DNA from: Amanita rubescens
Taxonomy: Eukaryota; Basidiomycota; Agaricomycetes; Agaricales; Amanitaceae
NCBI GenBank assembly: GCA_015039365.1
Contig: WION01000096.1
Location: 1 to 64,000 of the forward strand
Reading direction: 5' to 3'
Length of the DNA stretch: 64,000 nt
The notes beneath the pieces are model-generated. The model was not told the origin of the DNA and searched no databases. It worked only from the letters and a program-made list of their open reading frames with translations. Position 1 is the stretch's first letter, and every line of letters begins with the position of its first letter. The translations under genes were made by a program, and so were the position numbers. Positions 28,811 through 41,205 of the stretch are shown here, one piece after another.

Positions 28811-31800
28811 CATATAAATTGTCACCATTACAAGAGTATCGTGAAGGTTTACACCTTACAAATCCGATTACTTGTCAAACAATTTATATTCAAATAAGGA
28901 AATCGTGTAGGCGTATGCCTTGCAATCCCAATTACTTATAAATAAATCTTTCTGGTGGTATTAAGCAAGGATTATCATCATTGCCAAAATATACCGTGTT
29001 CAAGGGAATTTTGATCACTTGAAGAAAGATTATCACGCTTGTCATTATATACAAGCATCACACATATAATCCTCGTCAATCAGAAATATCTATAATGTCT
29101 ACACTATAAAACAATATCTTAAAGCTCTCCACAAATGCAAACTGATGTCTATAGCCTATAAACGACTATAATCTATTTGCAGATAACAGTAATGTGTTAC
29201 CTTTGAGAAAGGTTACTTACCGTTGAAACTTATACGGTTTTGAAAACATAATATGGTTTCCTACACTTGAGAAGGCTCCTTGCCATTGAAATAGCACGAA
29301 CTTGAAAGTGTCTCATAACAATGTAGTCACCATAGCAGTTTCGAACTGCTGAACATTATCTGTTGGAGATAACAAATTTCTTGGTATAAAAACCGTCTTC
29401 TTTAACGCTGTTAGCAAGGATTTATCATCATTGCCATAATACAGTCACATACAAGGGAATTTCGATCACTTGTAATAAAGAAGACTTCTATGCTTGTTTA
29501 TACAAGCATCTATAAATGTCCAGAGTATTTCTGTACTCAACCTATAGAAATGAATTGTTCGGCGGCGCTCTTTGCGCTCATCCCCTCTTCATATCAAAAT
29601 AGGTTTTCCAATATTAGGACAGACGTAACACCAAAATACCTCGAAACATTTTAAGAATTGTGAATTATAATTCTAAATGATATATCTATAGGAACCAGAT
29701 CATCCTTGAGTGAAATACATGTACCATGACCATATACGTTGACTAACGTCGTTACGTTGGATAATGTATTGTGTGAAATACAAGAAGGGTTACATCTTTT
29801 TATAAAGATGATAAATTGACGAAATCATTGATTTCTTTAATTACATGAAAATGATTTTTATAAATCATTACATGTCAATAAGATTACTGTTCAAATCACA
29901 TCATAATTATACGTAATAAAATAGATCATGTCATAACCATACATGATTCTATCAGGCTAAACAAGCAATTACAATCCCTGTCTTGATTGAGGGGGAATCA
30001 TTGCAAAATAATAGTATCAATACACTATTATACATGACCAATCAAAAACAAGTATTCGAAATCACTTGTAACAAATACAATCATGAAGCGTATTAGACAT
30101 AGGCTCATACATTGTACATTATGGTTGCGTAACATAGGCCCATAATTATAAAAGGTCATCACACTGTATTAGAGGAGGAAGCTCCCTCGACAATATACAG
30201 ATGCCTGAACACGAACATATATATGTATTGGAGTTTTATCCCCGTCTATTGTATAGAGAAGGCTCCTTGCCGTTGAAACTTATACGGTCTTGAAAGTGTC
30301 TCATCTTTACAATATGACATTACACTCCTGACAAATATCCTAGTCAGGAATGTGTATTAATGGAATGCCAGGTTAATGCATATCTCAAATAAGCCTGTCT
30401 TATGGCTTATCGCAAATAACCTCACATATCCTCTCCATACATATAAACAGTATATTCTTTATAAGAATCAATGGTAGTTTAAACAAAAGAAATAGTTATG
30501 TTAATCTTGCACCAATTTCTTTCAAAATACAGATTCCCAAATATTGTTCTTACGATATTACGGTTGGATTATTGGAATACATTTAGTTCCTTGTACAGAT
30601 CCTGGCCCTAAGAAGCCAAGGATAGGAACACCTGCGTATAATCCAACACCCTCTTTAAGTAACTCTAGTTCTTGGTCTCATCCGAACAATGGAGAATTTC
30701 CTTACACAAGTTTTGACGGTTTTCAGGTTGGTTAGCAATATTCATATATTGTGGATTGCTTGGGGATACAGCAGACTCAATACTGCTACGAAGATAAACT
30801 TGTACAGGTCAACTTCTGGATTGGGTAGCAATATTTATATATTGTGGGTCATTCAGGGGCACAGCAGACTCTATACTGCTATGACTTCGAAATCTCGTTA
30901 TGATCTTCCTGACAGTATTAGCAAGGACATCTTGTCATTGCCAAATAATACTGTATATGAATGAGCTTTGGCCAACTCATAAGGAGGATCTTTATAAATA
31001 ACGAATTTCGGTTTAACGTTATCATTATACGTTGAACATCAAAAAGGATATTCAAAATCATTCAATGAGACTTCCCTGTTCGAGTTCTATATCTTATTGC
31101 ATCTGGATAATGCATAAAGATTAAATAGAACCAGGGTAGAACAAGAATTTACAGAGTTAAGAGGACATTACTTGCCGACAGACTACACGTAACAGAGGAA
31201 TAATCCTTGTTTAAGGATTAAATATAGGCTGTACTGAAAAGGAAACCTATATTGGATAACGTCGCAGTTATACCTTCCCAGTAGATGTGTTCATGTCGAA
31301 TATATCGTCCAAAAAAGATAGTCATTGACACTTAAATGACTTAGAGGTCAAAATCTCGTCCATACGAGATATTATATAAGTGTTTGTTCTTCTATACAAA
31401 CACTTATAATTATACTTGTTGTCAATACAAGTAAATCCTCTTCGTCATAAGAATCTATATTCAAAATAGATTCAATATGCTATAAATATACAAGTATGAG
31501 TGAATGCAGAATGTCGATCATTCTTGGATCCTCATTAACTTGTTATGACAACGGTCATATCCCTGTGGGTGTAGACCTTTAAAGTCATATAAATTGTATC
31601 TTGTATCCATACACAAGTAACAATAAACATAGCATAACACAAACAAGATCAAATACATCTTGTACACAGTGTCAAACAAAGGATTACATCATTAATGATC
31701 GTTGGGTACAGCAGACACAATACTGCCAGCAAATTATCTTTATGCTAAGATAAAATGCGCCGGACACTTATAGCAGTTCTCACTGCTGATCATATATGGT

Positions 31801-33058
31801 AAAACCCTTTCATAATGATTACCAAGATATATTGCAAACGTGGATGACCACCACGATAAAGTCAAGTAGGAATCATATCTGTATGAGCATCCAGTAAAAT
31901 GTATCTGGATTCACTTACACAATTAAAACGCTAAAAAGCTTATCACATATAAGCTTACGTTTAATAATCGTCACACATGCTCAGGAATTGGATAATGATG
32001 AAGTTCATCTCGTTATTACAAGATCAGGAGATTCGTCTCCCCACTGGTGTTGTGCGTTCCTACCAAAATAGGGATATATGGAATCACAACTATACAATGA
32101 TCCTTTACGAAAGTGATTATAAAGGAATAAAATGATATGCAAATCATCATACCAGACGGATTATCATCATTTACAAAAGACAAGACATACACACATATCT
32201 ATAGAAGGGAACATTCATTGTTCTATAGCAGACGGGTCAAATGCTTTAATAAGCATGAGTCCTTTAAAAAGACCCAAGGACTTTGATCTGCTGAACAACA
32301 AAGATATTCTTTAAAACACATGGTTGAACTCTTTATCAAAATTTAAAAAGGAGTTTTTATCGATATAATAGAGATGTAGGCCATGATGTATAAGAATTAT
32401 CTGGGCAACCGTCTATAACATAATTCGCTTGTCGTCACACTTGTTTTTACAAGGACGAGCAATTATATTAGACCACATAGAATCGTCATGCGTGCAGCTT
32501 GTCGATCAAGTGAACACGCTCCTTTACATTTAAGGTGCTAGTCACCTTTACACCACATAAGGCGTTGGATGCCTTTACATATAATAGGAGAACACACGAG
32601 TCAGCGTACATAATCAGAACTTGTATAGAAACAAGGAACGATTATTGCACTCGTCACATACATACGAGCAAGAGTATTTGCAAGGGAGGAAGCTCCCCTT
32701 GTAGAGATACTATACTCATCTAAATAGTTTATTTAGGAAGACATATCAAGTTTTTACTTGACAATGCGACATATACACACTCGCATATCCATTAGAGGAT
32801 TCTTTTCATACAAAGAATTCTCGTCCATATATCTCACTATTTATATAGCTTGATATTTATGCAAGTTGTTATACGTTATCGTTTACCTGCCAAAAATATT
32901 CATTCAGCACTTAAGGATATAGACTTATCCTTTAATTACACAAAGTAATAAATCATATCAGAGATAGCAAAGGCAGTAGACCAAGCCCCTTCTCGATTAA
33001 ATATGATTTCACACACTTTGTACGGCTTGAAGCCTGGGGGTGCTCTTATAATGGATAT
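28811..33058 (+). other. Copia-like interior: ~4.2 kb non-coding, hairpin-packed, no pol
   Basis: All frames are closed by frequent stops and I find no protease, integrase or RT motif. The sequence is AT-rich and made of closely spaced perfect stem-loops, e.g. a 12-bp stem at 31375-31386/31397-31408. Some blocks recur in degenerate form: around 28970-29060 and 29410-29510, and GAAGGCTCCTTGCC at about 29270 and 30258. The length is about that of a copia pol, but nothing shows that it once was one. Confidence 0.7.
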
Positions 33059-34120
33059 TCCGAGGCCGAGTGAAACGGAGGTCTCGGTTTTTTGTCTCTC
33101 TCACCCCCTTTTTTTTTTCGCGCCATGTAATGCAGTTAAGTGGCGGCAATCCCCGAAGCGCGACTTGCCAAGCTTGCGCAAACAACTCTAGTCCTCGTTA
33201 CGCTCCGCCGCCTCCTCGTCCTTTCTACCTCGTCATCTCGATTATTGGCTATCCGGCAAACCGCTACCAATGCCCGCCACCACCGTGCACTGCAACATGC
33301 ATTCTGCATCTTGCCACTGCTCTCAGCCCCTTCTCCCATGCTCAGCATCTGGCCCTGCTTTCGCATCAATTCCCGGCCTTCCTCTCCGCCACACTCCAGC
33401 CTCGTCCAATTCGTTCTCTCGCGCACGTCCGCAGCACCCGCACTCCCTCTACGCCAGGTACGTACTCACTTCCTCCCATCAGTTTAAGTGTGCTGACTAC
33501 CTTCCAATTCAATCTTGCGATTTTCCTGCCTCAATCGTTACAGTACCCACTGGTACCTTTTGCAATCACCCTGCACCGCGCTCCCTTTCACTGCAGCACA
33601 TCGCATCACAATGGCTCCTTCATTTTGCGCATACCGTCGTATGATCACAGCCCAACCCCTTCGGCACGCGCCCCAAACATCGAGTCTCCTTTCATGCTTG
33701 CGGCGTACCGACTATATTTCCTTTACTCTTCAACTTCACACTCTGGCATCTCTCTCACCTAATCACCTTTGAATTATCATATAAGACAACCTCATACCTT
33801 CGTGAATCTCCCGGCCCTCTGTGTCGCCACCACATCTATCTGACTACTAGTGTAGTACCGCTTCCATGCCGTAATACCTGGTCCCCCTTTCCTTCCCTGT
33901 TTCTCATTAGGCCACCTTTTAAAGTAATATAAAACTCGTTGGTTATCTATCACAGTAATAACATTCAATTCATTCCCCTAGCGCGCACGCGCGTTGATAC
34001 TGTTCTGCCCACCTTGTAAGCTACTATGCACAGCACCTGTATGTTCTCCATCACAGAATTAACATTCATTTCATTCCGCTATCACAGACACGCGTTGCTA
34101 TTGAATACAACGTCTTCGTT
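33059..34120. other. Pyrimidine-rich stretch, no gene called
   Basis: Starts with an imperfect hairpin (CCGAG...CTCGG, 33060-33087). Long C/T-rich runs give open frames on the plus strand that lack domains. A GTACGT...TTACAG intron-like segment near 33460-33541 hints at a transcribed leader, but no protein can be supported. Confidence 0.45.
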
Positions 34121-35180
34121 TTACTGAGATGCTCCATTCTTATCGATATCCATTCGTCCTAACCTTTCCCGCGTTGAACTTATCTCTTCCTCGTCATATC
34201 CTATCTTTCGCTTCAGTATGCTCTTACGGCCAATTCCACCCACTTCTATAGGCATTTTAGACAATGCGATCGATCGCGCAAACGATTCCTGTTTTAAATT
34301 TACAGTCATTTCGCGTTCAATGCCTAAATTCAAAACTTACTTGTGAGTAGCTCGAATCCAGAAGGGTTAAGCAGTGGAGAACAGCCATCATTTTGAACGT
34401 TCCCCCCTTCATTGGCACCATCATCGCCGTCAACTGCGCCTCCACGATGTCTCCATTTCTAAACATCACGGGTGGGATTGTTTTATATCTTTATTTCTCG
34501 CAGGTTAGCATCAAATATAACCGCTTTTTTATAAATATTGCTCACTTTAAATTCCCTTCGCTTTCGATGCGTTCATAATATCTTACAACATTAATGTCCG
34601 CATGAATATATGTTGTACCTGCTACTCTCGTCAAGATTCCTTTCGGATCGATGTCTTTCCCGAACGGCACAGGTTTTGAATCTGGCAGATCTTTCCGCAT
34701 AGAGAAATACCGATTGTAACATTCGATGCTCGCGTGTTCTCCATATCGATCAACAATATTGTTGGGCTGTAACTTGTCGATGGGCACAAATCGACTAAAG
34801 AATGCATAGATATCTGTAAGAGACTTAATCGCCAAACCAAATTGTTCAGTTCCTAGCCCAGTCAAAGCGACACTTTGTCTAATATATCGGAGTTGCTTCG
34901 ACGACGCACTAGATTGAAATCATCATTTAAACCTCTCGACTTGATAATCGTAGAGTGTCTCACGATATCTCTTCCATAAATGGCGGAAGATCGATCCTAT
35001 GGATGACGCCTTGGATATTGAAGACAACTTCTTCTTCTGATGCGTTTGGATCTGTCTTATGTATCAAATGCCACGTCCACATTGAAGACTGCATCGCCGT
35101 AAACTTATCAGACCAGTTACGAGCCTCATGGTTCAATGTGAGATTTATAGGGCCTACTCTTCGTTCTGTAATGTGCGTAC
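34121..35180 (-). CDS. Conserved hypothetical, spliced (3' exons resolved)
   Basis: Minus-strand gene whose last four exons join in phase: about 35180-34964, 34908-34546, 34458-34341 and 34288-34121. Introns are 55, 87 and 52 nt, with GTGAGA, GTGAGC and GTAAGT donors. The first part has RRVGPINLTLNHEARNW and a Trp-rich TWHLIHKTD. The second has DKLQPNNIVDRYGEHAS and a TTYIHADINVVRYYER stretch, the third GDIVEAQLTAMMVPMKGG, and the tail is basic. I recall similar unnamed proteins as abundant in mushroom genomes but know no function. Upstream, a related fragment at 35596-35826 (minus) and coding-like pieces between do not join without stops, so the 5' end is unresolved or broken. Confidence 0.55.
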
Positions 35181-36529
35181 CTTGGTCATCTCACATAACT
35201 GTATTCCTGAATGGTCAGAAGATATTCGCTCCTGCGACAGCTTAGATAAAGTGGAAGCTTTGTACGTTAATTCGTCAGTATCCATTGTCTTCCTTCATCT
35301 AGCGAAAGCACACACCGGCTTCTTCCATCTTGTAATGTTCGTTCATTTCCTTGCACTTGCTTGCTGAGGCGCTAACAACAACAGAACCGATGGATTAAGA
35401 TCCTTGCATTCACTGTTGCCTTACCGTATATCTCACAACACATCACCCTCCGGTCCTCCGCTTTTCCGGTTTCCATTGGAAACACAGAAGACTTCGATAG
35501 ACTTTCTCTTTGGTGTCATGGATCATCCAGAGGCAATCTATTAATCCTTCTAAAAATATTGTGCCATCATTTAGCGTAAATATAATCGCGTTTTGTTACA
35601 TGATGTTTGTATAATGCTCCATAGCCGTACGTTCATAATCTACTTTGGTATCCACCTCTATACTGAAAACTTGCTTTAAATGCTTCTGTATTGCTCTGGA
35701 ATGCGATCTGCTGCTACGTCTGACTTTACTTTTGAAATCTTTATTTCCGTACCAGCTTCCCAGGCATCTTTTGCAATTTGAATTAATATGTAATGCAACT
35801 CCCCCGATTCGTCCCCTGATCGACATCAGGACATGACGGCATGACTTTCTACAGGGTTAAACTGTATATTTCTTTTTTCCCGTAGCACTTTGACTCGTCA
35901 GCCACCTCTGCGGGTTAGTTTATGCTTTACCGTCTGAATTATCCTTCTCTACATGATCAGGCAGCCTCGTGCTCTTGTTTGGCTCAATAATTAACCGTAT
36001 TGCCCTTCTATGACACCATAATCTGCGCAATCATGTGAACGGTGGTTTCATTCGTGTATAAAGGGTTCAGACAAATGGAAACACACAATTTGTCGCTCCT
36101 CCATCGTTCACACTTGCGCGCTCTCTTAACCCTATCAACACTTTGACTTCACCGTTATCTCATGTAGGCGCTTATTTCTTGAATTATTTCCCCCGTTCTC
36201 AACCCGATACTTTCAGGCCAAGAAAGGCGAAGAAAAGCTCTGATGACGCTGACGCTATCGAAATGTACGCACGCCATATTCAATAAAACATAACTAATAT
36301 CATGCATCCTACAGTGACTCTGATAGTGATTCAGTTCCTTTGTCAACTGTCGCCAAAAGGTTCATTTCACTCATACGCTCTGCATTAGCAATTTTTCTTA
36401 ATTAAATATTTTCTAAATAGCCGGTCTCCTGCCAAACGCAAGGTCAAACCTGTCAAAGATGATAGTAGTGCTGCGTAAGCCGTGTCTGCCTTCGTCATAC
36501 ACTAAGTATCCTGATTCAAGATCAACTCA
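35181..36529. other. Unresolved stretch with minus-strand coding remnants
   Basis: Minus-strand coding-like pieces at 35596-35826 (basic, with CKRCLGSWYG) and near 35230-35300 may be 5' exons of the preceding gene, but two TGA codons and frame changes interrupt them. Nothing is recognised at 35830-36529. Confidence 0.35.
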
Positions 36530-38213
36530 ATGTCTAGCGTTCATGACACCTCGCCTAAGAAAGTCAAACTAGAGCCGGTTGCGGACTCTCACTTAACTTT
36601 CGACGATTCGCCGTCTAAACGTTTGTGAGTGGAAATCATCCCATATCATTCACTCAGCATTGACTTATTGGACTCATAGAAGAACGCCATCAGCTAAGGC
36701 CAAACTAAACGCTTTGAATCAGTCTAAGAAGTTCGTCCCAATTCCTTGTCTTATGTTACTATCTTTTTCACTCATCTGCTGTAATTTTAGCACTCTTTCT
36801 GATACAGATGAAGAAGAATATGCCGACGATGACCGGGAACGCGCCATCGCATCCATCAAAAAGACCCTTAAATTTGATGAAGATTTGTTCGTATTAATCT
36901 ACGTCCTGAATGTCGTATTTGACCCCAAATGATCAAACAGGAATACGAAGGATCAGGTTGGAGTTTCAAATGATTCCGTCGGATCAGACAGCGACAACGA
37001 ATTAAGTGAAATCGGACGTGACGACGAGCCATCTGGTGTTGAGACTGAGGACACTGAGATTTTAATGCCGATTCATCTCCGTGATCCAAAACTCATCTCG
37101 GAGTATTTAAAACTCCCTATGCTGGTGTATGTACTTGCATTGCCAAATGATTCCGTGATAACTAAAATCTTCGAAACTAGCCCGGCAATAATGCAACCGT
37201 ACTCCACGCGTCAGGCTGAACAAATCTTTAATATATCTTACACAGCGGTCTTTGATGCTCTGAAGGGACGGGACAATGAACAAAGGTTCGCACTTTACTT
37301 GTTAAATCGGTTTCCGTGACAGGCTGACAGCTTGTGGTTAGGTTACTTGAGCATGCCATCAAATTCCGTTTCTCCCTGCCGTTCGTCAATCCAGCACGGG
37401 CTTCATCAGCGTTGGTAGACCTTGACAACTCAAGATTCGTTTTGAAGAATCCTAAATACAAAGGCAACAACGCCGTCTTCATCATGACGGGCCATGTCAT
37501 AGAGTGGAATTTGCTCAACGGCGTCGCATCCGCAGAGCCTAATATGTTCAATAATAACCAGGCAGGTCCATTGGTCAAGCGCATTCGTGTCCGATTCTTT
37601 TCGATTGAATATGAACGCTTTTGTGCTTTTATCAGTATCCATCTCAAACTCAAGGACGACAGATCATATGTCGGGCCTACTACAAACAATGGCGTTGTCT
37701 TTTCAACTCGCAAATTTGGTTTCAACGAAAATTGTAAGTTATTCATACGACGTTGGACTTATTATCACTAACAAAGGAGTAGCGTCAACTCCAACCACAC
37801 CTTCTTCAAACAGGTTCTTAAGTAGATCTCCTGCAAGGTCCCGCATCGAGGGCTTTAGCAAAATCACTTTGGTTAACAATGTGTTTCCGGCTTATCTGAC
37901 TTTCGGTGCAAATGGTGCGTATTGTTTCATACTCTTTAAGTTTATTTCTGTTAAATACATACATACAGTGCCCATATACGACGCTCGTGAAGACGAGACA
38001 TTCTCGTTTGGCACCGCTGATTTTGGCCGTGTTTGTGATCTACCTCTGTTCAAAGGAGGGTTTGCCGAGCCTGCGCATGAAAAATATATTGCGTCGGTTG
38101 GTTTCACGGTCAACTCCTTCCCGTATAATGGTAACCAGGCTGAATACAAAGGTCTGCCACAAGTAACACTGAACATTATGTTTGCTATCGTTCTCGGCAG
38201 ACTTAGCAACTGA
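36530..38213 (+). CDS. Seven-exon gene, protein of unknown function
   Basis: Exons 36530-36624, 36680-36747, 36808-36886, 36941-37285, 37342-37733, 37780-37914 and 37969-38213. All six introns (46-60 nt) have GT..AG ends and consistent phases, giving 452 residues. The start is the first ATG of the open frame. The N-terminus has an NLS-like cluster (SPKKVKLEP, SPSKRLRTPSAKAK), then acidic stretches (EEEYADDDRER; DSDNELSEIGRDDE). The C-terminal half contains a folded-looking region and ends with VPIYDAREDETFSF and a hydrophobic helix. I do not recognise a family. The fully consistent splicing inside a transposon argues for a recently functional gene. Confidence 0.7.
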
Positions 38214-38358
38214 AGTTTTATTGCATCATTAGTGACTATTGTATCGTATTAGACATTTACAATCAAAAACTGATGATCTGATCTGCTTCCTCTCTCGTTT
38301 GATGTGCATAATTCTATTTCAATGAGTACATGACTCTCGTGTATTATATGTAATGTTG

Positions 38359-39684
38359 TCATAGTTTTGAAAAACGTAGCGAATCAAAAAAGACATTTCG
38401 GCACGTGAACATAGTTAGCACGATTCTACGACCCGCCGTCACTGGAGTGCAAAAATGCGCAAGCAGATTGGCACTGAAACCGAGAAGTTCCCTGGCGTGA
38501 ACCTCTACCTCCATTTTCAATTGGGGTATGACAAGTCTTCCTCCAGTCCATTCTCCCAGCGGTAGTATCCAAGTAACGCCATGGTCATTAGCATCAATGT
38601 GGACTCTTTCGGAACTTCCTTCCATCACAGCCACTGTCGTGAACGCCGATTCAAAATCGAGTGCGGTGCAACTAGCAATATGAGGAAAAATCGAGAGAAA
38701 AGACAAAAGACTGAAAAACAATAAATTAATCGTTCCAATGACGTGATAAATTTTCTTACTTTTTTTGGTGTTTCCATATTCTAGGCGCATAATTTGCAGT
38801 ATACGTTGCAATTTTAGAAGCGATGATGTTTCGTAGCAGCGTTAGGAATTCGTCGGACGCCTCCCGAACTTCCTTGTTTTTGGATTGACTATCTTTCGTT
38901 ACATAAGGTATCTTTTTATACCATCGCCATACACCAAAATGGAATGCAGATGTTGTTGATCGTGTTTCATGTCTTTTTCCTTTTGGACGTACGCCTGTGT
39001 CAACAAATGCTTGCCATTTAGTTATGAGAGATTGCATCTGTCGATCAGAAATGACGTTGCGGAATTGTTTAACAAGAAAGTTGGGAAAGCAGAAACGTAG
39101 CGTCAAAATGGACACCCTTGTAACCAGGCTAAGTTTTCCTTTGCCAAATAATATGGTCTTCGCGTTCAAAGGGCATTTTACTTCAACATTTCCAGTACGG
39201 TATACATGTCTAGTCTTTCTGTATTTCAGCTGTATCGTTTCTTGAACGATCTTCTTAGATTTTCTGATAATGAAATCGGCAGGGACTCCGGAGCAACTAT
39301 GGAAGACTGTAATACAATTAGTAAACGACGTTCTGAAAAGAAAACGGTATTGAAACCCACTAGTTCGAAATTCCGCAATGATTCTTGCTCCATATCTCTG
39401 AGAACTCCGTCGAAGATAACGACGATTCTTTGCTTCGAAAGTACGCTGGCCCCTCGGACGATCTATACACGAATGTCAAACACGACCTCATGATTCGTAT
39501 AGCTTAAAAATATACCTGAACGTCGCCTCTTATGAACCACTTTAGCCTGCATGAGGGACTCCATGAGCGCCGCCTTCGCTTTCAACTTATTCCTTTTAAA
39601 CCGCAATTTCGATGTTTTGTTTCGATTGGCTTGTCCTGCAGCAGAGCGGATTCTACCAGTACCGGATGGTGCCAAGTCCATCAT
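38359..39684 (-). CDS. Tet/JBP-like 2OG-Fe(II) dioxygenase
   Basis: Four exons (39684-39516, 39462-39361, 39306-38760, 38671-38359) join in phase to 376 residues; introns are 53, 54 and 88 nt. The N-terminus is basic (KLRFKRNKLKAKAAL). The last exon holds the oxygenase core: the iron-binding HxD in ERVHIDANDHG, then GEWTGGRLVIPQL, the distal His in LLAHF and the 2-oxoglutarate-binding Arg in GRRIVL. This pattern fits fungal Tet/JBP proteins, which oxidise 5-methylcytosine or thymine in DNA. Lineage-specific expansions of these genes, linked to transposons (KDZ type), are described in basidiomycetes. No KDZ transposase is seen here; the neighbour is a Helitron. Substrate and activity are inferred only. 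Confidence 0.65.
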
Positions 39685-40275
39685 TTACTAGGAGGCTGGT
39701 TAGCATATACGGTGTATCATCACATAGACTCATACCAGAAGAACAAACAGTACGGAAAAAGCAATAAGTGAGAGAGATTGAGCGCGACCGTGAAGATGTG
39801 GCTCCGTCTTATGTAATGCGACCACAAATAGGTAGACACAAACGAACACCACCTTTGTCCTCCTCCCGTAACGGATGTGGCTTCAGTGAACGCGTTCAAT
39901 TATACGTGGAGATATATGGGGACCCCGGGCGACGCGTAATGCGATTGAACGGAATGACCTCACCTCGAACAGGCCACTAACCATGCCACAGTGTCTATTT
40001 ACGTCCTAATCGAAACTTAGCAAGGTGGGCTGGTGCGTGATGTTCTTCATTTATGGATTCTTTTGAAAGACAATGAACATTCTAGATGAAAAACATAATC
40101 ATTTCATTGTTCCTCCTGAAGACCACAATGATATGATCGTCTTCCCTCTGCCCTAACCCTAACCCCATCGTTGCCCTTTGTTGCTCCTCGCCGGCTTTGG
40201 AATCAATGCCAACGAGAAGGATAGTCAAGATTGAACAGCGCCCCATAACGGTTGTTCAATTGTTGTTCAGCTCAG
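39685..40275. other. Spacer with telomere-like motif
   Basis: No gene is supported. CCCTAACCCTAACCC lies at about 40151-40165, two and a half units of the common fungal telomere repeat; related CCCTAA motifs recur near 41059. Confidence 0.45.
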
Positions 40276-40766
40276 ATTGCATGAAGTGCATGTTGTGAAG
40301 CTTCCGTCAATCGATGTGAACAAAAAAGTATGTAACACCATTTGGATATCAATACAACACTTAAAGATAATAGGGGTCCAATTTGCACCATTTGATTATA
40401 AAGGGAACGAAACCTGATCACCATGATTTGGATGGAGAGCTGTTTATGTTGGGTTTCAATGTGTATGTGCCAACTCCCGTTAGTTTATTGGATACGATGC
40501 TCATATCAGACAACTCTGGGTTTTTCAGATGGGACCAAACAGACAACATCGTCTTCCAGCCGAAAGGGTGTCCTTCTTTACACGAATCGAGTAGAACGCT
40601 GCGACATAGATTCTTCCCAATTGCGTTCGCCAAGTCAGAATGTCTAAACTTCACACCGTCCGCTGAAAGGTCCGTCAGTGGCGAAGATCACAAGCTCAGT
40701 TTACCATCTTCATCCCATATCATGAAGTTTGGCAAACACATAAATTATCTGCAAGGAAAACGGTGA
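40276..40766 (+). CDS. Partial spliced hypothetical gene
   Basis: A coding exon (40374-40766) is joined through a 46-nt GTATGT...ATAATAG intron (40328-40373) to an upstream exon ending at 40327 with KLPSIDVNKK. The main exon has GELFMLGFNVYVPTP, FFRWDQTDN and a Ser-rich tail. Its end at GKR coincides with a GTGAGA donor, so it probably continues. The start and any later exons are not resolved. No family recognised. Confidence 0.35.
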
Positions 40767-41205
40767 GACAGATGACGACTAAATCTTAACGTGAGCAATA
40801 ATACACCCTTTTGTAACGGCATTATCGAGTTCTACCCTTGACCTATCGTCGGCGTTGTAGAAGTCGTCTATCGCAGTCAATTTCCGATCGATATTGGACC
40901 ATCAACTTCGAAATGCGGGTTACAATTATACGGCGGCTTTACTTCGATAGACGTACTTGCATGGTCTTTCTTGACATCCTATCTGTTTCTCTTTCGCAAG
41001 TCAATTTTGGTCTTGATCAGTGGAAAGGGTGGGCAGCCTTCGTCTCCCCTCCGCCCTAACCTTAACCCTAAACGAAAACGGATGACGTAGTGCTTGTTTC
41101 GGTGGGCAGGAGACTTTGTATCCCCTCCACGCTAAGCTTAATCCTAAACGAAAACGGAAGAGGGACATAGTGCATGTTCGCAACATTTATATAGTGTGCC
41201 AAAAT
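40767..41205. other. Short duplicated segment, no gene
   Basis: A ~73-bp imperfect tandem duplication: GTGGGCAGCC...CTAAACGAAAACGGA at about 41028-41098 and again at about 41099-41172. Nothing else identified. Confidence 0.5.

Noticed and set aside
28811..33058. Decayed copia pol
   Set aside because: No RT, integrase or protease motif in any frame and stops are too frequent; a true loss cannot be told apart from never having had pol.
33070..33762. 230-residue plus-strand frame
   Set aside because: Produced by long C/T runs that also leave other frames open; composition is Pro/Ser/His/Leu without any motif.
37228..37746. Minus-strand 172-residue frame opposite the seven-exon gene
   Set aside because: The plus strand has a splice model with all phases consistent; the minus frame has no motif.
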